NCBI GenBank assembly: GCA_030272585.1
Contig: BSYQ01000011.1
Coordinates: forward strand, 310,001 to 374,000
Source: Bryopsis sp. KO-2023
Taxonomy: Eukaryota > Chlorophyta > Ulvophyceae > Bryopsidales > Bryopsidaceae
DNA: 64,000 nucleotides
Direction of reading: 5' to 3'
The position numbers and the translations under genes are program-made. The notes under the pieces were generated by a model that saw only the letters and a list, made by a program, of their open reading frames with translations, was not told the origin of the DNA and did no database searches. Shown in pieces: positions 53,101 to 64,000 of the stretch (position 1 is its first letter; every line of letters begins with the position of its first letter).

Positions 53101-56100
53101 TTCTTTCCTTTCGTTGAGTTTGTCGTGAAGGGAGCTCAGGGAAGCCCACACACCATCATGGTTGAGGCCAGGCCTTCTCCATACGAATGAAACGGCTCAG
53201 GGGACATCGGCTTCTGGGCAAATTGCTCGGTTACCAGAGCTGCATTCGCTGGCGGGGGGAGAAAGTAAGGGCTCATCCGCACCTGATACACAGAACGACG
53301 ATCAAACTTTAGAAAGCTGCCTGGAGTATACGATCCCTCTCATTGGGAACTTGGCCAAGCGCGCTCCAGAACACTGGGCCTGAATCACATCAATTTCTCC
53401 ACTTCACCAAGATAAGCACCTCAACGTCGCGCAGAATAATGGCCAGGATGACTTCACCTGTTTGGCATAACTAGATGGAGTATTGTTGCTCGAGAATTGG
53501 GGCGGCAATTGGGTTTCATGGGGTACTCCTGGTGATAAAGTTGAGTTGTGCATTTCTGGAAACAAGTCCACAGCGCGGGCCCCACTGCATTCCACCGCTG
53601 AGCATCAATACAAAAAGAAACAAGAGCAAGGAATTTAGATTTGCCATTGAAAAAAAGATGGAGGACTGTCAATCACATCGTTCATTTTTCTTTTGCACAG
53701 TGGATGATTGGCCACATGAGGCTTACACAATATTAAATTTAGTCCCAAAAGTCGGTATCCCCACCTGAGGGGAGTGCAAATATTTGACTGTCTTTTGGTG
53801 GCAACTCCCAGCCTGGCTCTGGTTCTGGTAGTTGTGAAACGCATTCTGAGTGAATAAGCCAAAGGCACCGATACACACGCTGCACAACAAACAATCGATC
53901 GATCGAAATGTAACACTCAATTGAAGCTTCCAGCTTCGTTGCGATGTATTTTGAAAGGAATAGAACTGAACAACATAAATCTGAACTGTCATGGGGTGGT
54001 GAGCACATGTGGCATGCTAGAACAATGACCAAGCAATGAAACAAAACAGAATAAAACATTGCTTGGATTGTGTATGTAGATATGCTTGCCTTCAGGAGTT
54101 TGGGTTTCTCTGAAATTTCCTTAGCTATTGAAAGTAGGTTTTCTTGCCACAGCGAACCCCTAATCATGATGGGACGAGTTTCCTCGTGCTTGATCAAGTT
54201 TTTCACGCATTTCAGCAAGTGCCCCAAAATGTCATGAACAGCCTACAGAACACATAAAACGCCTCTATCTACCCTTTTCGAGGTAAAAAAATAATAATTA
54301 AAAAAAAAAAAGGAAGAAAGAAAGAAAGAAAGGTAGCATGCAATAATGGCACAAATTTTGCAGGGAAATAATTTAATTAATCATTTTTTTAAGAAAAAGT
54401 AATTAAATATGTCTATGTGTGTCTAGACAGATCCAATCATAAGCGTCAAAATGTTGTGTGTTTTGAAAAATCTCTTGCCAATGCATGGAAAAAAAGAACT
54501 GGACCCAAAGACAACTCACTCTTGGAATGAAAAGGAGGGATCCGAAAAGTGTGACCTACCTTGAAAAACGTCATAGACTGTGACAAACAAGTCAGCATCT
54601 GGCTATCTTTCGCCACAAAAGAAGCTCCCTAAAAAAAAACACAACGGCCATCCCCCCCCCAAGTCACCCCTTTGCAAAACTCCATCTTCATAAGGATTTT
54701 ATTGGCCTCAATGCAATACTTATGGAAAAATTGAAGGGAGAGAAAGCAGAAAGAGCAGTAAATTATCGGCTCGAAGCAAAGCGTTTTCCTATTTTTTGTC
54801 TGCTTTCCTTTCGAGGGGAGCGGAGGCTTCTTGGGTGGATGGCTGGTCAACGTTCGACTGTGGGGGCAGTTTGGTTGCTTTGGAAATCAATTACCTTGGT
54901 GTACCTTGTCAGAATGGCAAGCAAGTGAGCCATGCTGTGCATCACAGCTGGATTGTTGAACTGAGCTTTGATCACCCCCACCAAGGCGCACCACCCTCCC
55001 TGAATTTCACAACACACGCATTTATTGTTAATTATTTATGTATATACATATATATAAAAATTCTATTTTTGTAATGGTTTACATATGAAAGCCCCCTCCC
55101 CACTGCCTGTCAAACCCCGTCTGGAATTCGTGAACAGGCTTCCACACCAACCAAAACATTCTCCGTGACTGACAGCAGCATCATTCAACCCCCCCCCCCC
55201 CAATACTTTGAAATGAACCCCTAGACTCGATGGTCATTTCAGCAAACATCTCAATTATGTTTCTGTTGATGGCAATGTATATTGCAGCAAAAAAACCATC
55301 CTGTTTGGGGAAAGCAAAAGAAGTCGGCAGATTGAAAACACTAATTATTGCTGAGAATGATCCCTTCCTGATAGACACTGAAATCCACCATATTTCCATC
55401 CAGAATATCTCCAAATTAACAAAAATAGTGCCGAAAGATAGCAGAAGGGATGGTGAAGAGGAAGAAATACATTGAACAGTTGAATGAAGTCTTTGCCTTC
55501 AGGAGAGCGAGCAGGTCAATTTCTCACTTTTTCTTTCAGGATCGTTTGAGAATTGGTCGGACTCGATAAGCACAGTTTAGTCATGATGGTGCTCGTGTTC
55601 GACATTGCCGATCCATTCAAGGGATGGGCCCTCATCACCTTCAAGCAAGCTTGCATTCCCCCCTGAAAACACCACTTGATGATTAGTCCGGTGAGATACC
55701 TCGTTATTCTTCGGACAAACATGGAGTTAACCTTGACCATCCACCCATCCAATGCGAAGGTTTTTCTATGATAATCTTGAAAGGGTGAATTCAGGTGGCC
55801 TAATCACCTCCAGTCTGAGCGTGGTGGATGCATGGGGTGCATGCAATGCCATCAGGGATAAGCACTGCAATGCATGATGGACCTGTGACGCCAGCTTTCA
55901 AAATCAACAGCATAACTCGAACAGCATAAATAGTTTTCTGCATCTCTCCCTTCCTCATCCCAAGCGGCCACATCACTCTTTTCTGTGTGAACGTGGAAAT
56001 ACTGGAGGAAAAGAATGCACATTTTGCAACGAGAAGACAAGGGGCCATTACCACTTCTAGGCAGGACGAGTGAGTCAGCATGGTATGACATATAGTCTTC

Positions 56101-56470
56101 ACTGCATTCCTTGGCACGATTTCATTTTTTCCTGAACAGAAAACAGCCATAATCATCCTATTGTTCGGGCATCTCCCCTGTTTCTTTTCGTTCGCTGGCA
56201 AAGCTAGGTTGCAGTCACATATCGCTCCACAGTGGCCAGGCTAATTGAGGTTTTCAGCAATCCATCCCCCAAATTATTTATAGAAAAACACATTAAATTA
56301 TTATATATGGTTTGCATCCATCGTTTCCTAAAGCAGCAGATTGCGACGGAACGCCAAGAGCAAAAGAAGGAAGGGAGAGGGGTCCCACCTTTTCCCTCGG
56401 AGTAGTAAGAACAGATTTGTTGCAGGTTTCGGGTTGCGTTGTCGACGTCCTGATGAAAAAAAACCAGAGT
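50159..56470 (-). CDS. Cytosolic carboxypeptidase (tubulin deglutamylase family, M14D)
   Basis: The C-terminal 573 codons are modelled in seven exons: 52728-52435, 52317-52093, 51851-51737, 51690-51457, 51193-50904, 50828-50558, 50452-50159. They contain the CCP N-domain ([45 protein letters not shown]) and the M14 catalytic domain. That domain has zinc ligands H/E in [12 protein letters not shown] and H in LDLHGHS, a substrate-site block ([23 protein letters not shown]), and the catalytic Glu in [13 protein letters not shown]. Upstream, exon-like helical pieces lie near 53739-54243, 54558-54626, 54900-55005, 55515-55665, 55800-56140 and 56400-56465 (for example [13 protein letters not shown]). 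They suit the ARM-like N-terminus of long CCPs. The 5' end and several joints there are not resolved. These enzymes remove glutamates from tubulin, mostly in cilia and flagella. The modelled 46-nt intron at 51736-51691 is unusually short. Confidence 0.85.
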
Positions 56471-58046
56471 GTTTCGAGAAAAGTTCCCCATCTGTTACCG
56501 ACCACCGTCTATGTGTGACGTGCGTACGTGAAAGGAAGCGTGCAAATTGTGCGACAGCGTGTCGAGCGTCATTTGGTTTTGTTAGGAGCCCCTCCTCAAA
56601 GGAAGGAAAGAAGAAAAGACGTCCCAGAGGGTGACGACTTATGCATGGGTACAGAAATTGTGGGTCTGGACGTGCATCCTTGCTGGCATCATTCACCCCC
56701 AATCGAAAGAAAGGACAGCCAAATGGGACCCCCCCCCACCGGTTTTTTTCTGAATTCTGCTGGAAGGGAAAGAGAAATCCTGGGCTGATTCTGCGCTGGG
56801 GAGATAACTTGAGAGGGGTGTTGTAGACTGGGAGGGGCGTCCCGTCGCTTTTCAGCGCAACCCCTTTCTCCAGGAATGAACATCCGGTCCAACACACCAT
56901 CAATCAGCTCCAGTACGTCCCCGTCCGCTCCCAGGGATCATTACAAAAGAAAACTTGTTCGATTCTTCCCTGATTCTCATGTCTTGTCCGTGGTGATTTG
57001 TGCATGCACAAAAAAATACACAGAAATGCACACCAGGTGGGTTTTTTCCCCTTTTTTTTCCCAGAAGGGAAAACCAGCAAACTGTGATCATGTCGAGAGA
57101 GCTGGAAGAAAAAAAGGGACAGCGATTGACCTGTAAAACTCCCAAACTTCTTAAACCTTGAGAACTAGTTAGAAAAGCAAAAGCATTTAGCTATGAAAAG
57201 CTCCATTAATTAGAAATCTTCCCCCACCCACCCTTCCCCCCCCATAGCAAGAAAAGAAGAAAAAAAAAATAACGTTTCCTCCACCCAGAAACCCGCCCAC
57301 CCACCCACGTTCTTTCTTTTTTTTTTTAATTCGTTCTACAGAAACCCAGCTCAAGGTGAAAAGGAAAAACTGCCTGCCATCAGCTGCAATGTGCAACCAT
57401 CCACACAGCATAGTCCTTTTTCTTTTCTCTTCAACAATTAACAAAGCAGCAAAAAAAAAACAAAAAAAAAACGTCCTTTTTCAGGGTTTCCTTATCATTT
57501 ATGCACACCAAATCCAAACCATTTTTTTTCTCGCCCTCTTTTTTCCACATCCTTTTTCAGAATTAAAAAACACATCCATCGGAACAGAAAAGAGATGAAA
57601 AAAAAAAACACGAAACAAACAAATAAACAAACAGGAGCTTCCCTCCACCCTTTACCCTTTTTTTTTTTTCAACACAGATACTTACACAACCCAACCCATC
57701 CATTTCAATCTCTTTCACCAAACCCAAAATAAAAAAGGAAAAAAAAAAGCCCCGGACACATGTTGGTACAATATCAGTTTTTCCCCTCAATCCTTCCTCC
57801 ATTCTTTTCCCACCCACCCCAAATTTTTCCGTCCAAACACCTCTGTATGGCACCCAATTGCCCCCTTTCTTTTGTTCATTTTACATTTTCCATCCCAAAA
57901 AAGCAACCCCCCCAAACCCCTCCCTCCTTCCTTTTACTATTCCTTTTCGCTTCCCTTTTACACCCTCCATCTTTCGGAACAAAACAACCAGAGAAAAAAA
58001 AAAAAAAAAAAAGAAAAGAAAGTAGACTAGCACAAGATCGAGTGCA
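56471..58046. other. Intergenic, low-complexity pyrimidine-rich region
   Basis: Long C/T and A runs dominate, especially 57200-58020. It should include the unresolved 5' end and promoter of the carboxypeptidase gene and the 3' flank of the chromatin-protein gene. A conserved-looking piece near 56875-56945 (minus; DVLELIDGVLDRMF) may be a first exon of the carboxypeptidase gene. Confidence 0.4.
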
Positions 58047-61000
58047 TCATTGACTGCCTCCACTACCACTACCCGGATTTCTGTTCAATTTTTGAGGGAA
58101 ACTTGGTGCCGAAGGTGGGGGTTGATGTCTTGGAGGCATCGATTGCTGGTTTTGCATCCAGTTTGGAAATTGAACCACTGAAGGGTAAAAGAGCGGACTT
58201 AACGCCGTCCATGGCAGAGGCATCTGAAAAAAAAAACCAACAGAACAATTGCAGAGTCAATCTTTTGTCATTGGGGAAGTCTGACTGTGGGGGTGGAAAA
58301 TTTGGACGATTTTATTATTTGAGCCAGGGGCCCACATCACTCAATTGTACAGTGAATGGGCTGCACGGGGCGACTGCCTCTACTTTCAGAAATTAAGGAT
58401 TATTGTAAAGAAATTGTAAGTACAATCATAGGTTTTATTGAACGTCTTGTGAAAATGTTCTTCAAACATATTAGTCAGAAATTGTCACCAGATGTATATA
58501 TTTACTCTTTGTGGTTAGCTTCCCACAGATTTCAATGCGTGGGTCCTACCTGTACATTGGAGGACTGACTCTGAGGTTGCCCCATGGGCATCGGAACGAA
58601 CTGATTTAGCTGCTGATGGTGGCTGGCTCCGGGTTGCTGATTCCCCAGTCTGACTCCATTAACCCCCCCAGCGGTGTCCATGAGCTTATCATCCCTTTGC
58701 GAGGTTGCCCCTTGATTTTGATCGCCAGAGGGAAGGTCCCCCCATGAAACATCGTCCAGTCTTTCCATCATCTCTACGTAAGACTCCAGCTTTTCGTCGG
58801 AAATATGGGAGCTGTAATAAGGCAGATGTTTCCTGTTTCAAGAACGCACTAAAAAACATCAATATCACGCCCACGCTCAAATTCCAACATTTCGGAAAAC
58901 CAGGACAAACCCGAGCCAAATGAAAGACAGAAAACTATATCATATATATATATAGCTTGATAGCCTTGACCCCACCTTATGTGAGACAAAGCAGAAGAGC
59001 CATTCATCCAGTACGTGGGCTGCCCCCCAGTCCACCCCATTGGCGGCTGAATCAACGAATTTCGATCAGCACCCTCCTCAATCCCAGCCCCACTGCTACC
59101 CCCTCCAATCCCACTGCCACCAGTCTGTGGTCGAGTCCTTGGCACTGCCCTTGCTCGAACCGCCCGATTGCCGTCAGTCCCCTTCCCTCCATGATTTCCT
59201 CGAGAAGCCGCCACCCTTTCGGAGTCCTGACCCCCACGATCGATTGTTGCAGGTTTCTTGGGGGGCAATTGCCTGGTTCGGGGAGCTACTGAGGTGTCAA
59301 TGATCATCACACTGGATTTCCGTTTCAGGTGCTGGGATCGAGAGACGGGTTTCACGGCGGGGTTGGGATTACGGGCATGTGTATGTGTCGGTACATGAGG
59401 GAGGGAGCGATTTGCACGAGGTGCTGGCATTTCATCGTCTGGGTCGTCTGGGTCGTCCCCTGAGCGAGTTTCGCCACGATTGCTCCGTTTCCATGCATTC
59501 TAAACCCCAAACCCCATATTCATTCGCTTTTTCGAGAACAAATATGATTTCTTTCCCAGCCAGATAGAACTAAACACTTTCTGGCTTTCTGATTTTCTTT
59601 TTGAGCTTTCAAATTTTCTTCAGCATATTTTCTGGTCCTCACCTTCCACCCCAGCTGTGCAACCCTGGCACTCCTTCGAATGCCATCCCCTTGTTCAATT
59701 TGTTCTTGTTCTTGATTTGACGGGTTAGGCATGTCCTCACCGACATCAGCTGGTGCTCGGATTGGCTCCTCCTTTTCGCAACCCGAATGTGGGGTTGCCG
59801 ACGACGGAGAACTACAAGCAGCATCATCCGGACCCTCTACATGAACAAATCCAATCAAAACAATTAGTTCCTTTTTCCCCCTAACAAATCCAAGCAAAAC
59901 AATTACTTCTTAAGTAGCAAGGACTCCTCCTCGTCGTTTTCACTGGAGATGGCTCAGGTCTCCATATTATTGGTTAGAATGTTATCATGTGGTGGCTGGG
60001 CTGCTCAGCTCCTTACCTCGGCCAGTGGCGTTTCTCTCTTCCTCTGGGGCGTCGGATTGCGATACAGGGTTGTCCTGGCTGGGACCTTTCTTGGAGGTAG
60101 TGCCACAAGCTTCGGAGCCCTGACTGTCACCTCCACTGCCAACCCCCTCACTCATAACGCCCAAGCTGGTTTTACCCTTGTGCGCCCTCTCTGCATCCAT
60201 CAAATACATGCTGGTTTGTTAAAAACAAACTCACTCCCCATCCTGATCTTATTTCCATCAGCGGCCATCGATTTTTGTTCCTTCACTGGCAACTGTTTGG
60301 AAAACTTTTTTTTTTTTTTTTTTTGGGGGGGGGGGGGAACACCACGATTGTTCTGTCAAAATTCAACTCACGTTGCTGTTGAGACGAAGGTCCCGACCCC
60401 TCCAAATCCCCCCTGGTGGATGCTCCAGAATTTTTATCGGCGGTGTTGTTTTCACCGAGCCCCACGCCACTTTCGCTCTGATCATCGGCATTCCTCATTC
60501 GGGACTCGTACTCTTCTGTGTTCCTTGCATAATCGGGGGCAGCCTGAGTTTTGTTATTTCCACCTCGACCGTGCTGTTCCTCTCGGCGATTGTTGCCCGA
60601 GTCTCTGTTCCCAGGAGCCGTGTCTGTGAAATGGATCAACAGCTCTTCTCAATTTTTTTCTCCTCCTTTCAAATGTAATTTTTTCAACAAGCAATAAAAA
60701 AGAGTGGAAAGTTGATCCCAAAGTTGATCGCACTTTTCTCAGGAGCATTTCAATTCTTATGTATTTTTTTCCCCCAAGAAAAAATTTATTTATTTATTCA
60801 ATTTTCGAGGAAGGAGTCAACTCCAATGCACTGGTTGAAGTTTCTTGACCACACTCAAGTTCATCAGATAGAAAACCAACGATTGTAAGCTGTTGACCAT
60901 ATTTCACCGATGAATTTCCCATGTTTTAGTGGAGTTTTCTTCTTGAAAAATCTGCCAGACCTGAGGTCCCATTTCTGGGTGTCCCCCTCGCAGGCTTGCT

Positions 61001-64000
61001 CCCACTGCCAGCTTTCCTTGTTTCTGGCTCCTCATTGCTAGGCTTTGCTTCTTGCTGTTCCTTTTGATCCACCTCCGCGAATTCATGACCTTGGCCAGTA
61101 TCCATAGGAATTTGCGCAACCTCCGAGTTTTCGACAGCAGCATCAGATTTGTGCTCATTCTGGTTCGAGTTGAAGGGAGCATCCTGCTCCAAAATATCAA
61201 AAACATGAGTTTCTCACAAACAAAAACACTTTAGAAGGGTTCCCACCAGCTTAGGGAATCCCGAGGATTGGGAAGTGTTGGTGACTTGCCAATCAACGCT
61301 GAGCAATGCTGAATGCTTTTTTAATGCAACTCACCATATCGTCTGTTTCCATGTTGGTATCTTCCTCTTGGCTGACACCCTGGCCATTACTGTCTTTCGT
61401 TCGGCCGGTGACTTCTGTGTCAGCCCTGACGGCCCCTATCCTCCTTCTGCCTCTGGGACCCCTCGGTTTCTTTTTCTGCTTCACGGCTGGCGGCTTCGGC
61501 TGCCAAGCCCCATCACCCTAGCAATCCCGGAAAACACATAAAAAAATATATCGATGGGTTGCTTTTCCTTTGAGGGGAATTGTTTCCTGCAAGCCTCAGG
61601 GACAGGGAAACAGAGTTGGCAGCAGCATAGCATAGCAGCAGAAGCACCTCATTTTGGCCAATTAGGCATTTTTTTTCGCGCGAGATTTTTTTTCAGAACG
61701 GGCATTATATCAAGTCAACAAGGCTCACCAGGTGCTTCCAATCTTTCCCTCTATAGGACCCTGTCCATATCCGGTCCGAGTCTTTGCGAATCCAAAACGG
61801 CTTCACTAAAGACCCATCTTCGAATCCCGTGAACTCCACGAACACTCTCTCCCGCTCCGTTTTGAGGATTCGAGCCCTGTACCATGCCTTCTCGTGTTTT
61901 ATCATCGGCATTCGAGGGAGCTTAAAAGTTGACCGACCAGATTTCTTCGATCCAGCCCCATCATCCTCATCCTCGTGTTTCATTTCCAAATCCTCGTCTT
62001 TGGTGGCCAGATCCTGCTATTAAATACAAACTAGGGATTCGGTTGAATTCCATGGAAGCCTTTGCATGTGCCAAAGTTGAATTGGATCAACGAAAGAGCA
62101 ACAAAGGTTCGATTTGCCCCAACTCATTTCCCACATTTTGAATTATGATTGCATCAAGTGGGCGATGTACCTCCTCTCCATCCGACAAGCTTGGTCCGAC
62201 TTGGGCCCCAGCATTTTCAGCAGCGCCCCCATTTTCCCCTTGATCAGTTGATTCCTTCGCAGACAGGTCCAACCGTTGTCTCTTGGATGGGTTTTGTTCA
62301 GGGGCATCCCTTTGAACCCCTGAGCCTCCAGATTTGAAAGATCGCATTTCACACGGCGTGCCACCCGCAGTCGGAAAGGCACTCCCCCCAGCAGCCACTC
62401 GGACGCGTACTCCTTCCAGCGATCTATCCAGCGATGATTTCTGAAACACCACCAAAACAAAAACTTACCAACTTGCCCCGCTAATCCTTATCAAATCAGC
62501 ACACATTAGCATCAATTGATTTGAGATGGGTATCCGTCCTTTCCAGCTTACCTTGTGGCTTCGTGGAGCACCCCTCTTTCGCATTTCCTCGAATCCTTCC
62601 GATGACCTGTCCGCCAACTTCACCCGACGAACGACGGCCCCCCTCAAAACTACCTTTTGAGGTTCGCTGGTCCCTGCCTGGTCTTGGCGACTGGACCCCA
62701 GAAAAGAGCTCCCAGACCAGCTGCTGTCTCCACTGCTGAAGCTGGAAACGGATCACAGCACAATCCGTTAACACCTTAGCAAACAAAATCCCATGTGATT
62801 GTTGGTCTTCTCATATCGAACCCTACAATTGATAAAGAATTTTCCCATATCACAAATCCAGCTTTCCAGCCTGCCATGACAACTCCGGGCTCCCCCCAAA
62901 TGCCTTCCTTGACCTCTCTTTTTTGTCAAATTCCTGAATTTTACTCTTTAAAAAACGTTTCTTTTTTGTCGGAAAGAAGAGATGAGCTTGTAAGCTTACC
63001 TAACATAATCAGCAACTTTTCCATTGTTGGGTGCACTTCCATTTCGGTACCGTCGGCGGGAAGGGGGCTGCTGTCTTCGAGTTCTCTTGTCTTGATGGAG
63101 CTGGGCACTCTCAAGGGAAGGAAAACAAAGTAAATCAATTAGGGAATCGTAACAAAACACCACGCAACACTTTCCTTTGAAAGCATGTAGAACGACCCTG
63201 TTTTATCCCCCCCCCCAAAAAAAAGAGAGAGAGTCTGAAGATGATTATATTCAAGGAACTGTATATTATGAAGCAAGTGGAAAAATCAAGCTGATTAGGT
63301 TCTCACCCCATCTATAAGGGCCTGCAATTCTCGAAGTCCTTTCGTAGGCTTCCGATTATCTTTCCATTCTTGGGGTTGCTTCTTTCTCCCTGGACCACCT
63401 TTTCTTTCAGAAGTCCCCCCTCCTCGAGCTGGCCTTCCCCTGGGAGCCTGTTCTCGCTCCTCTTCTTGCTCGCCCTCATCATCCTCATCCTCTAGATTCG
63501 ATTTTTTTTTTTTTAGCCAAAACAAAAACCGGTAAATAAATTTGCCATTCCATCACAAACATGAAAAAAAAAAAATTGGGGGAAAATACTTTAAGACTCT
63601 CTTTTCTTTCTTCTGCATCACGTCGTTTAAAAAACTTTCTACAAGAATATGCTTAATTTCCTTTTTCGAAGGAAAAATCTAAAAACGAAAATAATGAAAT
63701 AAATGATAAAACACACATAGTTGGGAGGACTTTTCTGGCAATCGTATAAAAAATTGTAGTAGTGTACAAAGGATGGTACACACATACACACATGTACATT
63801 TGTTCGGAAAATGTATTTTACCTTCTGCTGATTTCCCGTCTGATGTGACTTCATCGTCGTCCAACTCACAGGCAATTTCGTCCTCGTCGGGTTTCCAGCT
63901 GGCATCCAGCCCACTATCATCGGAGCGACATTTGGGAGGCCGGCCTCGTTGAACCTTAAGAATTGTCCCCACGAAATAAATCAACTCCCCCCCTCCCAAC
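58047..64000 (-). CDS. AT-hook/Tudor-like chromatin protein, 5' end outside window
   Basis: Partial gene; the upstream part lies beyond 64000. Exons I can support, 5' to 3': about 63958-63824 (AT-hook RGRPPK), about 63493-63307, about 63110-62998, about 62750-62552, 62441-62170, 62014-61729, 61519-61336, about 61184-60961, 60624-60372, about 60190-60017, 59836-59643, 59499-58976, 58811-58550, 58223-58047 (stop TGA). A Tudor/Agenet-like module (WYRARILKTERERVFVEFTG, then FWIRKDSDRIW) is encoded at about 61880-61729 and runs into a basic GRRRIG segment. The rest is disordered: acidic, Ser/Gly/Gln-rich, with nuclear-localisation-like KRQRLDL. The C-terminus is Pro/Gln/Asn-rich. AT-hooks bind AT-rich DNA and Tudor folds read methylated histone tails, so a nuclear chromatin role is likely. 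The family is not recognised. The joint between 60372 and about 60190 is ambiguous and a small extra exon may exist. Confidence 0.7.

Noticed and set aside
56328-56903. 191-codon minus-strand open frame
   Set aside because: Arg/Phe/Leu-rich with low-complexity ends and no domain; only the small piece at about 56400-56465 in another frame looks like a carboxypeptidase exon.
1-64000. tRNA, rRNA genes or CRISPR arrays
   Set aside because: I looked for cloverleaf-like boxes, rRNA-like conserved stretches and regularly spaced repeats and saw none I could support.

Overview
The window is nuclear DNA of a plastid-bearing, probably flagellated eukaryote. Four things support this. Host genes have many short, T-rich introns with GT-AG ends. 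One gene encodes the chloroplast stromal processing peptidase. One encodes a plant-type SRA-SET (SUVH-like) histone methyltransferase. One encodes a cytosolic carboxypeptidase of the tubulin-deglutamylase family. A streptophyte green alga is my best guess; it is an inference, not something the sequence proves. Host exons were assembled by hand from splice signals, reading phase and remembered family conservation, so boundaries are models.

Layout of the host genes: 762-7173 (-) SUVH-like methyltransferase, 11 exons, 629 aa; 10378-19517 (-) stromal processing peptidase, 19 exons, 1207 aa; 20228-20970 (+) a possible small two-exon gene behind a TATA box; 21145-23016 (-) a six-exon membrane protein of unknown function, 276 aa; 23926-29905 (-) a 13-exon coiled-coil protein with a UVR-like motif, 933 aa; 31185-32954 (+) a two-exon basic, Ser/Pro-rich protein of unknown function, 554 aa; 48325-49263 (-) a secreted PAN-like plus F5/8 type C (discoidin) protein; 50159 to about 56470 (-) the cytosolic carboxypeptidase; 58047 to beyond 64000 (-) an AT-hook/Tudor-like chromatin protein whose start lies outside the window.

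Between the host genes at 33.9 and 48.2 kb sit two retrotransposons of different classes. The first (33903-43371, +) is a full-length Ty3/Gypsy chromovirus: 388-bp LTRs that look identical, a 5-bp target duplication ATACC, gag, a pol with protease-RT-RNase H-integrase-chromodomain, plus two extra open frames. One extra frame lies ahead of gag. The other lies downstream of pol, in the position an env gene would take, and encodes a coiled coil followed by a RING-like Cys/His array. The second (43774-48235, -) is a tyrosine-recombinase (DIRS/PAT/Ngaro-type) element with textbook split direct repeats (A1-ORFs-B1/A2-B2), a gag-like ORF, an RT-RNase H ORF, and a recombinase ORF whose frame stays open across the whole RT gene.

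The most notable observations are the RING-like accessory ORF of the chromovirus, the complete split-direct-repeat architecture with a 2-kb dual open frame, the shortened cysteine array in the SUVH pre-SET, and a GC-AG intron and very small exons in host genes.
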